From: Purshia tridentata
Lineage: Eukaryota > Streptophyta > Magnoliopsida > Rosales > Rosaceae
Assembly: GCA_003254885.1 (NCBI GenBank)
Contig: QANT01006998.1
Span: 1 to 64,000 of the forward strand
DNA length: 64,000 nucleotides
Direction of reading: 5' to 3'
The translations under genes were made by a program, and so were the position numbers. Shown here in pieces: positions 25,489 through 35,469 of this stretch. The notes under the pieces are model-generated. The model saw only the letters and a program-made list of their open reading frames with translations, searched no databases and was not told the DNA's origin. The stretch's first letter is position 1. Each line of letters begins with the position of its first letter.

Positions 25489-25541
25489 GTGAATAATCGA
25501 GTACCTGATGATTCATTTCCGGGTCCCAAACGGATATGCAT
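23062..25541 (-). CDS. ITN1: ITN1-like ankyrin-PGG membrane protein 2
   Basis: Four exons, 25505-25541, 24661-25254, 24089-24498 and 23062-23883, give 620 aa. The tiny first exon (37 bp, MHIRLGPGNESSG) is my inference: exon 2 has a stop just upstream of its acceptor and no early ATG, and this ATG joins in phase across GT/AG to GGEKDLEKG, which matches the ITN1 N-terminus. Residues 48-88 hold five SNS(G/S)K units in a 9-residue repeat, then GKKKYVKQVTGRHNDTELHL. Ankyrin repeats span roughly residues 105-340, including KKGQTALHMAVKGVSCEVVK. Next come ELNQPRDELRNTVTEIKKDV and the PGG domain (NSVTVVASLIATVAFAAIF, TVPGG), four membrane helices and an acidic tail ending EVNRIFAL. Arabidopsis ITN1 is a plasma-membrane protein linked to salt and abscisic-acid responses. 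The gene runs divergent from the pectate-lyase gene. Confidence 0.9.
25028..25150 (-). repeat. 27-bp tandem coding repeat in ITN1 exon 2
   Basis: Five SNSGK/SNSSK units separated by ALLV or SLLV are encoded by a 27-bp tandem repeat, seen on the plus strand as GAGACTTGCCGGAGTTCGAA and close variants. The Arabidopsis protein, as I recall it, has a single LSNSGKRMDQ at this place. The expansion is in frame and lies in the cytosolic N-terminus before the ankyrin repeats. Confidence 0.85.
25439..25486. repeat. (AG)n microsatellite
   Basis: An uninterrupted AG dinucleotide run of about 46 bases lies in the inferred first intron of the ITN1-like gene, close to its donor site. Read on the gene's own strand it is a CT run. 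Confidence 0.9.
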
Positions 25542-26389
25542 TGTTGAAAGGGAGGCCCTATAAACTCATTTTTATATCAAAAAAAATTTATTTATGCTTG
25601 AATTTTGGGAAAAATGAATATTGGAATTAGGGTTTTGAATGCAGGGAAGCTCGGCGAGGAAGAGGAGAGCCGTGCGGTGGCGAGGTTGGGAGGGGAGGGA
25701 GGGCGGTGCGGGTGGCCAATCACGGGCAAAGTATTTGGTGGGAGTCTTTCGGTTTTTTGAAAAAAGGAAAAAAAATGAGGTCGTTATGTTATTTTCTTTT
25801 TAATTGTTATTTTTGATAGGGAGGTCGTTATGTTTTTGATGCCAGATTGCCAGCCGGGCCTTACCATTTTGGCGCCACAGGGCCTCCTTCCGGGGTCAAA
25901 CCACACTCGACCCACCATGTTGCCACGTAAGTTTTAACCACAAAATATTCAAATGTCATCATTTATTAGCTTTCACATATAACTATAAGGACGCTCTAAT
26001 AGTCTAATGTATTATGTACTGAAAAAAACTATAATTAAATTTGTTCTTTTTTGTGGCCAGTAAATTAAATTTGTTCTTAATTCTTAAATGACATAAAATT
26101 CGTTGAGTGATGTCTTCCTCATAGAATAAATGTCGGTCGGTTTTTACTCGGATTCTAATTCTCCGATATCGGACCGACACTAAATAAGAGTGAAAAAGTG
26201 AGGCATAAAGAGTGGGCAATCTCAAACGGTGAGTGAGTGTGAGAGAGTAGAGTCCATCTAGAATAAATGTGAGTCGGTTTTCACTTCATAGCTACAATAA
26301 CTCAAGAAAGGAGGAGCTTCTTCGGTTTTTTAGCTTCCCTCATAATCACAGCTCAATAAGTTAAAAGCTTGATAACGATTCTGCCATAA
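25542..26389. promoter_or_regulatory. Shared divergent promoter region of ITN1-like and pectate-lyase genes
   Basis: About 850 bp separate the two start codons, which face away from each other, so both promoters and both leaders must lie here unless distant leaders exist. The segment at 25640-25730 is G-rich on the plus strand and lies just upstream of the ITN1 start. No single TATA box stands out. Confidence 0.55.
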
Positions 26390-29016
26390 ATGGGCAACTC
26401 CCATGGCCACCGCAAACACCGTAACAGACCCATCTCGGACATAACGCCCGCTCCACCCTTTAAATATGGACCGTCCGATCACGCAGCAGCAGCAGCCCAA
26501 ATCCCCATCTCAACTAACAATAATCGCAAGACCAGTATGGCGGTGGTGCCCTTGCCGTACGCTCATGTCGACTCCAGCTTGCGATCCCTCGCTGCCCAGG
26601 CCGAGGGCTTCGGCCGCCTCGCAATTGGTGGCCTCCACGGTCCCCTTTACCACGTTACCACTCTAGCAGGTAACCCTTTTGATCGAATTGTAAGCTGTGT
26701 GTGTTTTCTTTACCTGTAGTAGCTTCAATTCATGGGTTCTACTTTGTTAATTTGTTTGTTTTGGGTTTTGAAATTGTGGGTGTGTGTGTGTGTGTGTGTG
26801 TTTGTGTTTCTTGTTTAATTGCTGGTTTTTGTGGTTTTTATGTTCAATTTGTTGAAGTAAATTTTCTTATGGGGCTTGGAATAGTGGAAATGCTTCAGGG
26901 AATTAGATTCAAGCAAATTTTCCATGACTTTTGTCCCTTTTTTTAACCACTGAGATTTTCTTTTAATGGGAATAGTGTAGAGCCACTATAGGATTTAAAA
27001 ATAAACCCAATTGAGTGCTTGGAAGCTTCAATTTATATGTTCATTTTTATTTGATTGTAGATGATGGTCCTGGGTCACTTAGAGCAGGATGTCGTAAGAA
27101 AGAACCGCTGTGGATTGTCTTTGAAGTTTCAGGCACTATCCATCTCTCATCTTACTTGAATGTATCATCACATAAGACGATTGATGGTCGGGGTCAGAGG
27201 ATTAAGCTTACGGGGAAGGGTTTGAGGCTGAAGGAATGTGAACATGTGATTGTTTGCAATTTAGAGTTTGAAGGTGGTAGAGGACCGGATGTTGATGGCA
27301 TTCAAATAAAACCCAATTCCAAGCACATATGGATAGATCGGTGTAGCCTTCGTGATTATGATGATGGACTTATAGATATCACTAGAGGAAGCACAGATAT
27401 TACAATTTCGAGGTGAGGTGAAACCTCCATGTTGGAATTTAAACCCCTTTTACTCTTGTACAATTTTAAGTTCATGTCTTTCACCATTATGCAGGTGTCA
27501 TTTTTCACAGCATGATAAGACGATGCTAATTGGAGGAGACCCCTCTCATATTGATGACAGATGCATTCGGGTTACTATTCACCACTGTTTCTTTGATGGG
27601 ACCCGACAGCGGCATCCTCGTGTTAGATTTGGGAAAGTACACCTATATAACAATTACACCCGAAACTGGGGCATATATGCTGTTTGTGCGAGTGTGGAAG
27701 CACAGGTGATAATGCAACTACCAATGGCTATTATATACTGGCTTAAATATCTTTGAAGTCTTCCTAGGATGTTATTCTATATCAGGTTAATATGTTATTA
27801 CGTTTCCACTCCAGATATACTCTGAATGCAATATATATGAAGCAGGACAGAAGAAAGTGGCATTTAAGTACCTTACTGAGAAGGTATGTCCCTTTTCATT
27901 TTTGTTTGCCTATTATGTGTCTTTAAGATCTCTGACTTGTATAACCTTCAGTTTTATTTAGTATGTCAGATTTAGAAACCGATCTAGAAATATCGTATAT
28001 TAGTAACCTGCAATAGTATATGGGTGTTATATTATCATATATTTGATAACACTTGTTAGTAGCCTGACATTTGGAGTCTTTCCTAGCATTTCTGCTCATC
28101 CTACTTGATCTATAATTCATAACTCTGACTCTGAGTCTCTGACCATGATGGACATACGCTTTCATCCTCATAGAAACTCATAGCCTATAGTACCCTTACT
28201 CTAGCTCATAACCACTGGAATTTGCACTCAGTTTCCAAGGGGTTCAAAGAAACCTTCAGAATTCCAACAGGCTGATTTCAACTTGGAAAAAAGTGAGATA
28301 ATTTTGGAAGAAAACTTGAGGAAGTTTAGACACTGGACATTGGACATATTAATCAGGATAGGGCCGTACTTATGAAATAAAATTTGGATAGCTAGGGATA
28401 TGGTTTAGGCATGTGTTGTGGTCATAGGTGATCTGTGAAGGTAATTTTTAATTCACAAGAGTGAATGGTTCATAAACTTAGAGTAACTCCATAAATATCT
28501 GTTTGTTCTTTAGATAGAGGTACTGAATGTTGAGTTAATTTAGTTCAAGAACCATTGAACATGAACACAGATAATGAGAGGTTTTATCCCATTAATCCAA
28601 TGCAACACACCACCAATGAGGATGTTTTCTTGGCAGCCTTTAGTTCTCGAAAGTCGGAATATTGTACCAAAATTGTTTGCAGAATTGAAACTACATTAAT
28701 TCATCCAACATATGGCCATTGAAATGTACTTTAGCATAATGAGAATGAATTGTTGATTACTATGGCTTTTATATAGGCAGCGGACAAGGAGGCGGCAATG
28801 ACTGGCTGCATTAGGTCTGAAGGGGACTTATTTGTAACTGGAACTCAAGCAGGGTTAATGCCTGAAGGTGGTGAATATAGCAGCATGTTTCATCCTAGCC
28901 AACACTATCAGACATGGACGGCGGGACCTCCCTTGGATACTCTTAAACAGGTTCTCCAACATTGTACTGGATGGCAGAGCGTTCCACGGCCAGCTGATCA
29001 GACAGGGGCAGCATAG
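26390..29016 (+). CDS. Pectate-lyase-like protein without signal peptide (At3g55140-like)
   Basis: Five exons, 26390-26669, 27061-27412, 27495-27705, 27815-27883 and 28777-29016, give 383 aa with agreeing phases. It is a right-handed beta-helix pectate lyase (polysaccharide lyase family 1) by motifs in order: LAAQAEGFGRLAIGG, DDGPGSLRAGC, TIDGRGQRI, the calcium-site region IWIDRCSLRDYDDGLIDITRGS, and HHCFFDGTRQRHPRVRFGKVH, which holds the catalytic RxxPRxR-type arginines. Enzymes of this family cut de-esterified pectin by beta-elimination in the cell wall. Unusually, the N-terminus (MGNSHGHRKHRNRPISD) is basic and has no hydrophobic signal; Gly2 with a small residue at position 6 fits a weak N-myristoylation site. 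Its location is therefore uncertain. A neighbouring EXO70H gene recalls At3g55140-At3g55150. Confidence 0.9.
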
Positions 29017-30596
29017 CCGGCTCAAGAAACGTTAGTGTTCCACTAAACACCAGAGTTTTATGTAATCTTCAATTGTCTGTCTTCTCTCTTTTATCTATAG
29101 TTCTTCACTCTTACCTGCTGTTTTTCTTGTGTGTAACTTTGCCAGTATTTTATTCGTATGAAACTATCAATAACGATGTATGTGCATCTAATGATCTGCT
29201 CATGCTTAAAAGTTTAAGCTTGGACACTAGTTGGGCTTTGTTAATGTGGATTGCAAGGCCCAGATCCATCTGGCCCACCAAAATAACAAATAAATAGTAA
29301 TGAGAGTTGAGATAGTACCCGCAGCCACAAGCATACATAAATTATAAAAGAAAACAAAGTGCTGAAAACTTGAAATAGTAATCACATGCATATATTTGTC
29401 AAATGAAGGGTCATATACTCTTGGAATTTTTATCAGACTGACTGTAAGGAAATAAAGATTCATGCATATAAAACTACAACAATGTCAATGAATGTATGTC
29501 AAGCTAATGATGTTGTTTAAACATTAGTCTATGATTCTTCAGACCATCTATTTCTCTTTACAAATCATGGGTAGAAACTTCTGTTTTACCGTATTAATAG
29601 CAGTTCTAAGTTGACTTGGTATTTTATTTGTAAAATGTCCTACCTCTTCAAATTTTTTTAAGATTTGTCAAATGCAATATGTTCTTTTTTTCAAACCCAA
29701 GACCGCCAAGGATTGAGGAGTGAGGACACAACGGACGAATGAACTAATTAACCATGCATTTCTTTTTATCACGTCATCTCTTCACATGATTTTGCGGTTC
29801 CACCTTTTTGTCAAGACTTCAAAACTTGGGTATAATTTGTGGTTGAGGCTTTTCTCCTACTTAATTTTCTATTTAAATACATAATTAATTGAGGCTTTAA
29901 CGAAAATATATCAGCTATCAACAACCACATCTTCATTTTCTTTGTTTCCGAATAAAAAAACAAGCCACCAATAACCATATCTTCATTTTGACAAAAAATA
30001 GTGTTCTTGTTTTTATTTTATTTTAGGAGATGAAGGTGAGGCCACCTTTTTGGGTCACCATCAGTGAAGGTAGAGGCGCACGGCTGGCCTGGTTATAGAA
30101 CTATAAGCCACGTGTTGCATGATGTGGACTATTTGCGCAAAAAATTACAAATATGTAAGAAAGTTTGTTTTTTTTGGTCAATATGTAAGAAAAGTTTGTT
30201 AAATAAATGATAAAGGTCCATAACAAGAGGAGTAATTTAAATTTTTTAAAATACGAATCGAAATAAGGCAAGTGGTAGCCAACTGAACCCAAATGTCATA
30301 GATACAAACCCAGCCAGGTTCTTCGAAATCTCTCCTACCTCGGTAAGCAACTCATGGAAATAATATAAAAGAAATCTGAAAATATGGTGGCAATTGTTGA
30401 ATTTACAAAAATACAGGGGTGATAGTATAAGTCCATGTAAATGCCTCTTTCAAAAAGTCGTTATACAACTAACTTATTCAAATTGTGTGACGTATGCTTC
30501 TACACAATATTTATATACCTCCGTAAAAATTGGGAAAAACCCGGCGATTATATACAAAAACGTCGCCGCCAAAATAAAAAACTTCAGAGCTAGCCC
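29017..30596. other. Convergent intergenic region (pectate lyase / EXO70H)
   Basis: This holds the 3' untranslated regions of two convergent genes. I see no further gene, and the short open frames at 29.1-30.3 kb show no protein features. Confidence 0.55.
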
Positions 30597-32534
30597 TCAA
30601 CGACTCCGCCGATGAGAAGATGAAGACGAGGAAGAAAACGGCGAGGAACTACCCGAGTCCGTGGTCCCAAAATACAGGTCCGACAAGTTATTTCCAACAT
30701 CTTCAGGGGTAAATCTGACATACAACGCCACATTTCTCACAGCCCCAACCGTAAGCCTATGCGTATCGTAAAACTCCCTGTAAACCGACACGAGCTTTTT
30801 CGCGATGGACGCCTTGATTTCGTCTCGGAGTTTCGCGTCCGGTATGACAATCGACCTCTGTTTCCGATACGTCTCCTCGAAGCCGAAATTGAAGTTTCGA
30901 AAAATCAATCTCGCTTCCTCTGGAGATATCGCCGCCCTTGGATTTTCCGGCAATGATGCTAAAACCTTCTCCCACGCCAACCGCTCGTAGTTTGCGGCGA
31001 ACTGTCTCACTTTCCCTTCGTGCTTCGCAATCCACTCCTCGCCGAGGAGGTACTGGAGGTTCGAGCTTCGGACCTTGGAGATGACGTGCTGGAGGTTGTT
31101 TGCGAGGAAGAGGTACGAGAGCGAAACGTCTTTGTAGTGCTTGGCCTTGCCGTCGAGTTTGCATACGAAGATGAGCATTAGCCAGGCCATGCGGAGACAG
31201 ATCGCCGTCGCCGGCGAGTCTTCGGGGTGAGGAGTGTCGAAGTACGACTCCGGCATCGCTAATTTTGCCGGAGGAGACCAGTCAATGAAAATGTCGGCGA
31301 GGACGTTGCTGTAATCGGTGAGGAGAGAGAGGTAATTCATCACGTGGATAGTCAGAGGGTGGACTCCGCCGCCGCCAATCGGCGACTTGTTCGACTCCTT
31401 CTGGATAGTGGATTCGAAGTCTAATAGCTTCGCGCGCACCGTCTCACCGAGTCGGATGAGAGAGGCGATCGCTTGTGATCGGACGGTGTCGGTGGATTCG
31501 AACGAAAATATGTAGTCGATATCCGGCCAATTTTCCGATATCGCGGAGTACATATCGAGCAGCCGAAATATTATTTCCGGATCGGCCAATTTTTTGGTCT
31601 TGGCAAGGAGCACTTGAGGAAAACTGAAAAGAAGAGTCGCGGCTTCTTTGGCTATGTGAGTGAAGCAAGACTCTCTAATGGAGTCCGAGGCCGCGAAGAC
31701 GTGGTCGCAGAGGATTCGCTCGCCGTTGAAGAGCGTGGAGATGCAGACCTTGACCGCATTCAACCAGCTCTTTAATCTGAGCTCCAAAACCTTCTGATCC
31801 ATCTTCGTGATCTGCGAAGAGCTCAATCTCTCAACTCCAAGACGGTAAATTCCTTCGTCGATGATTGATTTTCGGATGATTTTGTATATGTGAACGCACT
31901 CCTTGGCGTAGCCGGAGGAGATCATGCATTCGGCTATGGATTTGAGGTCCGCCATGGCCACGGAAGACACGTGTTCAACTTCTTTGATGGAGGCTCCCGC
32001 GAATTTAACGTCGTCGTCTGTGGTGGCGCCTCCGTCGTCTTCGTAGTCAGACGTGGAGGAGCGGGCGGAGGCGCGGGAGGACCGGGCTGAGACGGACTCG
32101 GGGTCCAGGTGAGCCCGGTTCATGGAGAGGATCTGATAGAACTCCTTCTGCAGGCGCTTCATGGCGACCTGCATGAGGCCCTGGGCGTGAACGAGTCTTT
32201 CCGAGGTGGGGTCCTCCGAAACCAGGAAGTGCATGGCTTTCTGGAGGTCGTTCACGCGCTTGATGAACTGATAGGCTTCTTTTTTGTTCTCGTAGAATAC
32301 GGAGGTGACCTTGGCGTAGGAGGAGTCGTCCGGGTTCCACTTCATGACCAAAACGGCAGCGTTTCCGATGATCTCCGAGATCATCGCGTCAGTGAAGTTA
32401 CTGGGCGCGCTAGTGCGACGAGGGGTTGGGAATGAGACGGAGGCTCTTGAAGGTGAGGAGGTGCGGGAGATGGAGAACGACGCCGTTTTGGAGTTGAAGC
32501 AGATGCTTCTCATTCCTTTTGTCGGCATTTTCAC
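30597..32534 (-). CDS. EXO70H: Exocyst subunit EXO70, H clade
   Basis: An intronless 645-aa frame starts MKMPTKGMRSICFNSKTA. The third ATG (32513) giving MRSICFNSK matches how I remember H-clade proteins starting, so the true protein may be 638 aa. The N-terminal half carries DLQKAMHFLVSEDPTSERL and the acidic linker DYEDDGGATTDDD. The Exo70 domain covers roughly residues 250-620, with LEDFESTIQKES-like, LTDYSNVL, YLFLANNLQHVISKVRSS, YERLAWEKVLASLP and FNFGFEETYRKQRSIVIPD blocks, and ends in a Ser-rich tail. EXO70 proteins help the exocyst tether secretory vesicles at the plasma membrane; H-clade members are often linked to defence and trichome or cell-wall deposition. The lack of introns is normal for this clade. 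Plant synteny suggests EXO70H1/H2 rather than H7. Confidence 0.94.
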   Translation of the reverse strand: MKMPTKGMRSICFNSKTASFSISRTSSPSRASVSFPTPRRTSAPSNFTDAMISEIIGNAAVLVMKWNPDDSSYAKVTSVFYENKKEAYQFIKRVNDLQKAMHFLVSEDPTSERLVHAQGLMQVAMKRLQKEFYQILSMNRAHLDPESVSARSSRASARSSTSDYEDDGGATTDDDVKFAGASIKEVEHVSSVAMADLKSIAECMISSGYAKECVHIYKIIRKSIIDEGIYRLGVERLSSSQITKMDQKVLELRLKSWLNAVKVCISTLFNGERILCDHVFAASDSIRESCFTHIAKEAATLLFSFPQVLLAKTKKLADPEIIFRLLDMYSAISENWPDIDYIFSFESTDTVRSQAIASLIRLGETVRAKLLDFESTIQKESNKSPIGGGGVHPLTIHVMNYLSLLTDYSNVLADIFIDWSPPAKLAMPESYFDTPHPEDSPATAICLRMAWLMLIFVCKLDGKAKHYKDVSLSYLFLANNLQHVISKVRSSNLQYLLGEEWIAKHEGKVRQFAANYERLAWEKVLASLPENPRAAISPEEARLIFRNFNFGFEETYRKQRSIVIPDAKLRDEIKASIAKKLVSVYREFYDTHRLTVGAVRNVALYVRFTPEDVGNNLSDLYFGTTDSGSSSPFSSSSSSSHRRSR

Positions 32535-32696
32535 TTTTAATTAGATCTCAGACGAATTGGCTGGAGAAAGTTATTGTAATGAAGCTCTCAGTTGTAAGCT
32601 CTGAGCTATGAGCTCTGTTTGTTTCTCGAGAATATCTGGTGGTTGTGTTTGAATGTGTTGCGTTGATTTGGTTGGGAACTGGGGTGTGGGGTGGGG

Positions 32697-32706
32697 GTAT
32701 ATATAG
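32697..32706 (-). promoter_or_regulatory. TATA box of EXO70H
   Basis: Read on the minus strand the sequence is CTATATATAC, about 163 bp upstream of the first ATG and following a purine/pyrimidine-rich flank. Position and sequence fit a plant TATA box. No other candidate lies closer. Confidence 0.55.
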
Positions 32707-35027
32707 ACAGAGAGACAAAGGTACGACGCCGTTTGCTTGTAAAAGAGGAACGTGTGTTTTGACTTTAAAACTGCTACGAGTCATATAAAACGAAACCCAC
32801 GTATTTGACTCGGACGCGTTAGTATTGACAATTGAAACAGCGATTTCATATACTGTCCCCAAAACTAAATGGAAATGGAGCCTACTTTTGTGACAATAAG
32901 ACAGAGAACTATTAAATAATTTTCCGTAAAAAACAGAGATTCAAATAAATGAGGTAGAGGTTAAATAACTTTAAATAAAATAAAAAATAGATTTTTGTTT
33001 GTTTGCTTTTAACTTTATTTAGCAATTATATATCGGTGGGTGCATATTTTTTTGTTGTTATTTTAATTATGTTTTACTTGTGAGTATGGCTGATCACCTG
33101 ATTTTTGGGGCTTAGTGGTTTATTTTGAAAAGGAATTTTGGTCTGGATCGTCACTAATATTCCAACATCCTAAGTTGGTTCATATATAATTCATATGGCA
33201 TATGAGACGTAAGCGTCTATATCATTTTAGAAGGCATGTAATAACTCAATAAAGAGTCCAAATGATCATGAATGAATATTGCATGACGTTTCCACCAAAT
33301 AAAAAACAGAATGAAAGGAAGAAAATACAAAATAGGAATGCACGTATATGGAGGAGAGGAGAAAATATAAACACTTATAGATATAATAAACTATATGATC
33401 CTAATTTTTATCTTGGAATTAGAAGTAACAGCATCCATATTGTTCCTTCTGGAAAGCTTGGCAACCCTTTTTTCTTGCAAGGAATAAAGTCCTAAGTCAT
33501 GCCTTGGCCAACAAAAAAAAAAGAAAGCTAGGGTCCATGTCATGCAAGACTGAAATATTTGGCTAATGATCATTTACATGTATTTTAAAATGAAATGTGA
33601 GGAAGTAGTCTTCTTAATTATTAATTAATAACTCCCACCTCCATTTAGCCTCTTAAAAATTGCCGTGCATAGATACAATTGGAATGGAATCCAAACTATA
33701 TAATAGTAGGAAAAGAAATCATCCATGCCGTATGCCATATATATAATTACTTTGAAATTCTCATTGCAATTGCATCACTATTTGGACCTTGTCCACATGC
33801 CCATATAACATATATAAATTATTATATATTCAGACAACTAATTAAAGATAGAATACCAAGTCGATCATTGTAATTATTAGTATGATGGCCACAATTCCAC
33901 AAAACAAGCTATAAATAGTCTAAACACTATAATATGCATTCACTTTTGTATATATGTAGTCAAGCCAAGTACACTATGGTACTTCAGTCCTGTTCAGAGC
34001 CATGAAAACAGGGCATTGTAAGTTGCAACTCCATGAATCTAAACATATATACAACTTATAAGAAGAAAAAAATGAAACAGAAACTTCTATGAAGAATTTT
34101 TGAGCACGTGATGATTATGCATCAAAAATCGTAGTTGCTTTAATTTAGTATTATTGATCTTAATTATATGAAAAATTAAAAAACAATTATATTGATGTGG
34201 CTTGGCATAATTGCCACATATATGACAATAATCACAATAGAAAATTAAGATTAAATATCCAATATCAATAATTTTTCTGCAAAGTAACAAGATACTAAAT
34301 TATTTAATTTTAGGTACCAACTTAGCCAAATAAAATTTGATACCTAAAGTTAACGGATTTTAATCACAATTACTTATAATACGTTGTTTATTTATTTATT
34401 TGGTTTTAGTTGTAAGAGAGAACTCAGAAGGAATATCACCTTTTTGGTTGAATTATTGTTTGCTGAAACGCCATATATAGTTGAGTTTTTTGTCTGCAGT
34501 GGTGTCGTTTGGCTGCTAATTGGCCATTATGTGAATGCCTAATAAGGTTGGATCAACCAGCCGCTACCATATATATTTTCTTTTCTTCCCATGTGATAAA
34601 ATTAGATTGTATTTCGATCAAATATGTACGAATTCTTTCTAGACGAGTGATTGAATTTGGCACATGTTTTACAAATTACTCGTTTTTTAAATATTAAGAT
34701 TTGCTGCATATCCTTATATAATTTAATTAGAGAACTGAACAAAGCACACTTGGTTGCATGGCATAACCAGTTGGGGCATGCGGTGGGGGAATTCCATCAA
34801 CAATTAATTAAGGAAAACAAGACGCGTATCATAATTAATTAACTAGGTTATACAAATGAAACATATAGATGTTGCAACTAATTAACTAGCTAGCTAGCTA
34901 GATTTCCTTCTTAATTAGTCCTTATAATTTTCTGGGTCGGCAATGTTTATTTAAGCATATAAATATAACAATAATTAATTAAATACTCCTTTTAGATGAC
35001 GAACTCGATGAAGCAGTGTCTAGAACA

Positions 35028-35028
<1 letters not shown>
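32707..35028. other. AT-rich intergenic DNA
   Basis: No gene is supported. The region is strongly AT-rich with many short ATATAT runs, and its short open frames have no protein features. Confidence 0.55.

Positions 35029-35071
<43 letters not shown>
35029..35071. repeat. (TA)n microsatellite
   Basis: A run of about 20 TA units abuts the left end of the palindromic element at 35073. A shorter TA run follows its right end at 35471. The element therefore appears to have inserted into an existing TA repeat. Confidence 0.85.
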
Positions 35072-35072
<1 letters not shown>

Positions 35073-35074
<2 letters not shown>

Positions 35075-35469
35075 CAAGGCTCCATTGTGGGATTCCCACA
35101 AATTAGAAGTTTGTGAGATCCCCCTTGTGGGGCCCACATGAGTTGTTTTGTGTCGATTCGAACCGTTCATTTTTTACATCTTTATTGATAGATCATCCTT
35201 ACAAAAAATTAGCCAAATTGGAAATCATTTGATCTAACTTTGATCAAACAAATGGACGAACCAAATATTTTTTATGAAACCGTCCATTTGTTTGGTCAAA
35301 GTTAAATAGGCAAATGATTTCCGATTTGGTTAATTTTTTGCAAAGATGATCTATCAATGGAGATGTAAAAAATGAACTGTTCGGATCAATACAAAACAAC
35401 TCGTGTGGGCCCTACAAGGGGGATCTAATAAACTTCTAATTTGTGGGAATTCCACAATGAAGCCTTGCT
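35073..35469. mobile_element. Palindromic MITE with long terminal inverted repeats
   Basis: The left arm 35073-35258 (AGCAAGGCTCCATTGTGG...) is the reverse complement of the right arm 35281-35469 (...CCACAATGAAGCCTTGCT) over nearly its full length, with scattered mismatches and a few small indels. A 22-bp loop separates them. There is no coding capacity. Long arms and an AT-only flank of 9-10 bp on both sides fit a foldback or Mutator-type MITE, but the target duplication cannot be read with confidence inside TA repeats. A transcript through it would fold into a hairpin of about 186 bp. Confidence 0.85.

Noticed and set aside
31890-32435. Several plus-strand frames opposite EXO70H
   Set aside because: They overlap a well-supported EXO70 reading frame and have low-complexity composition.
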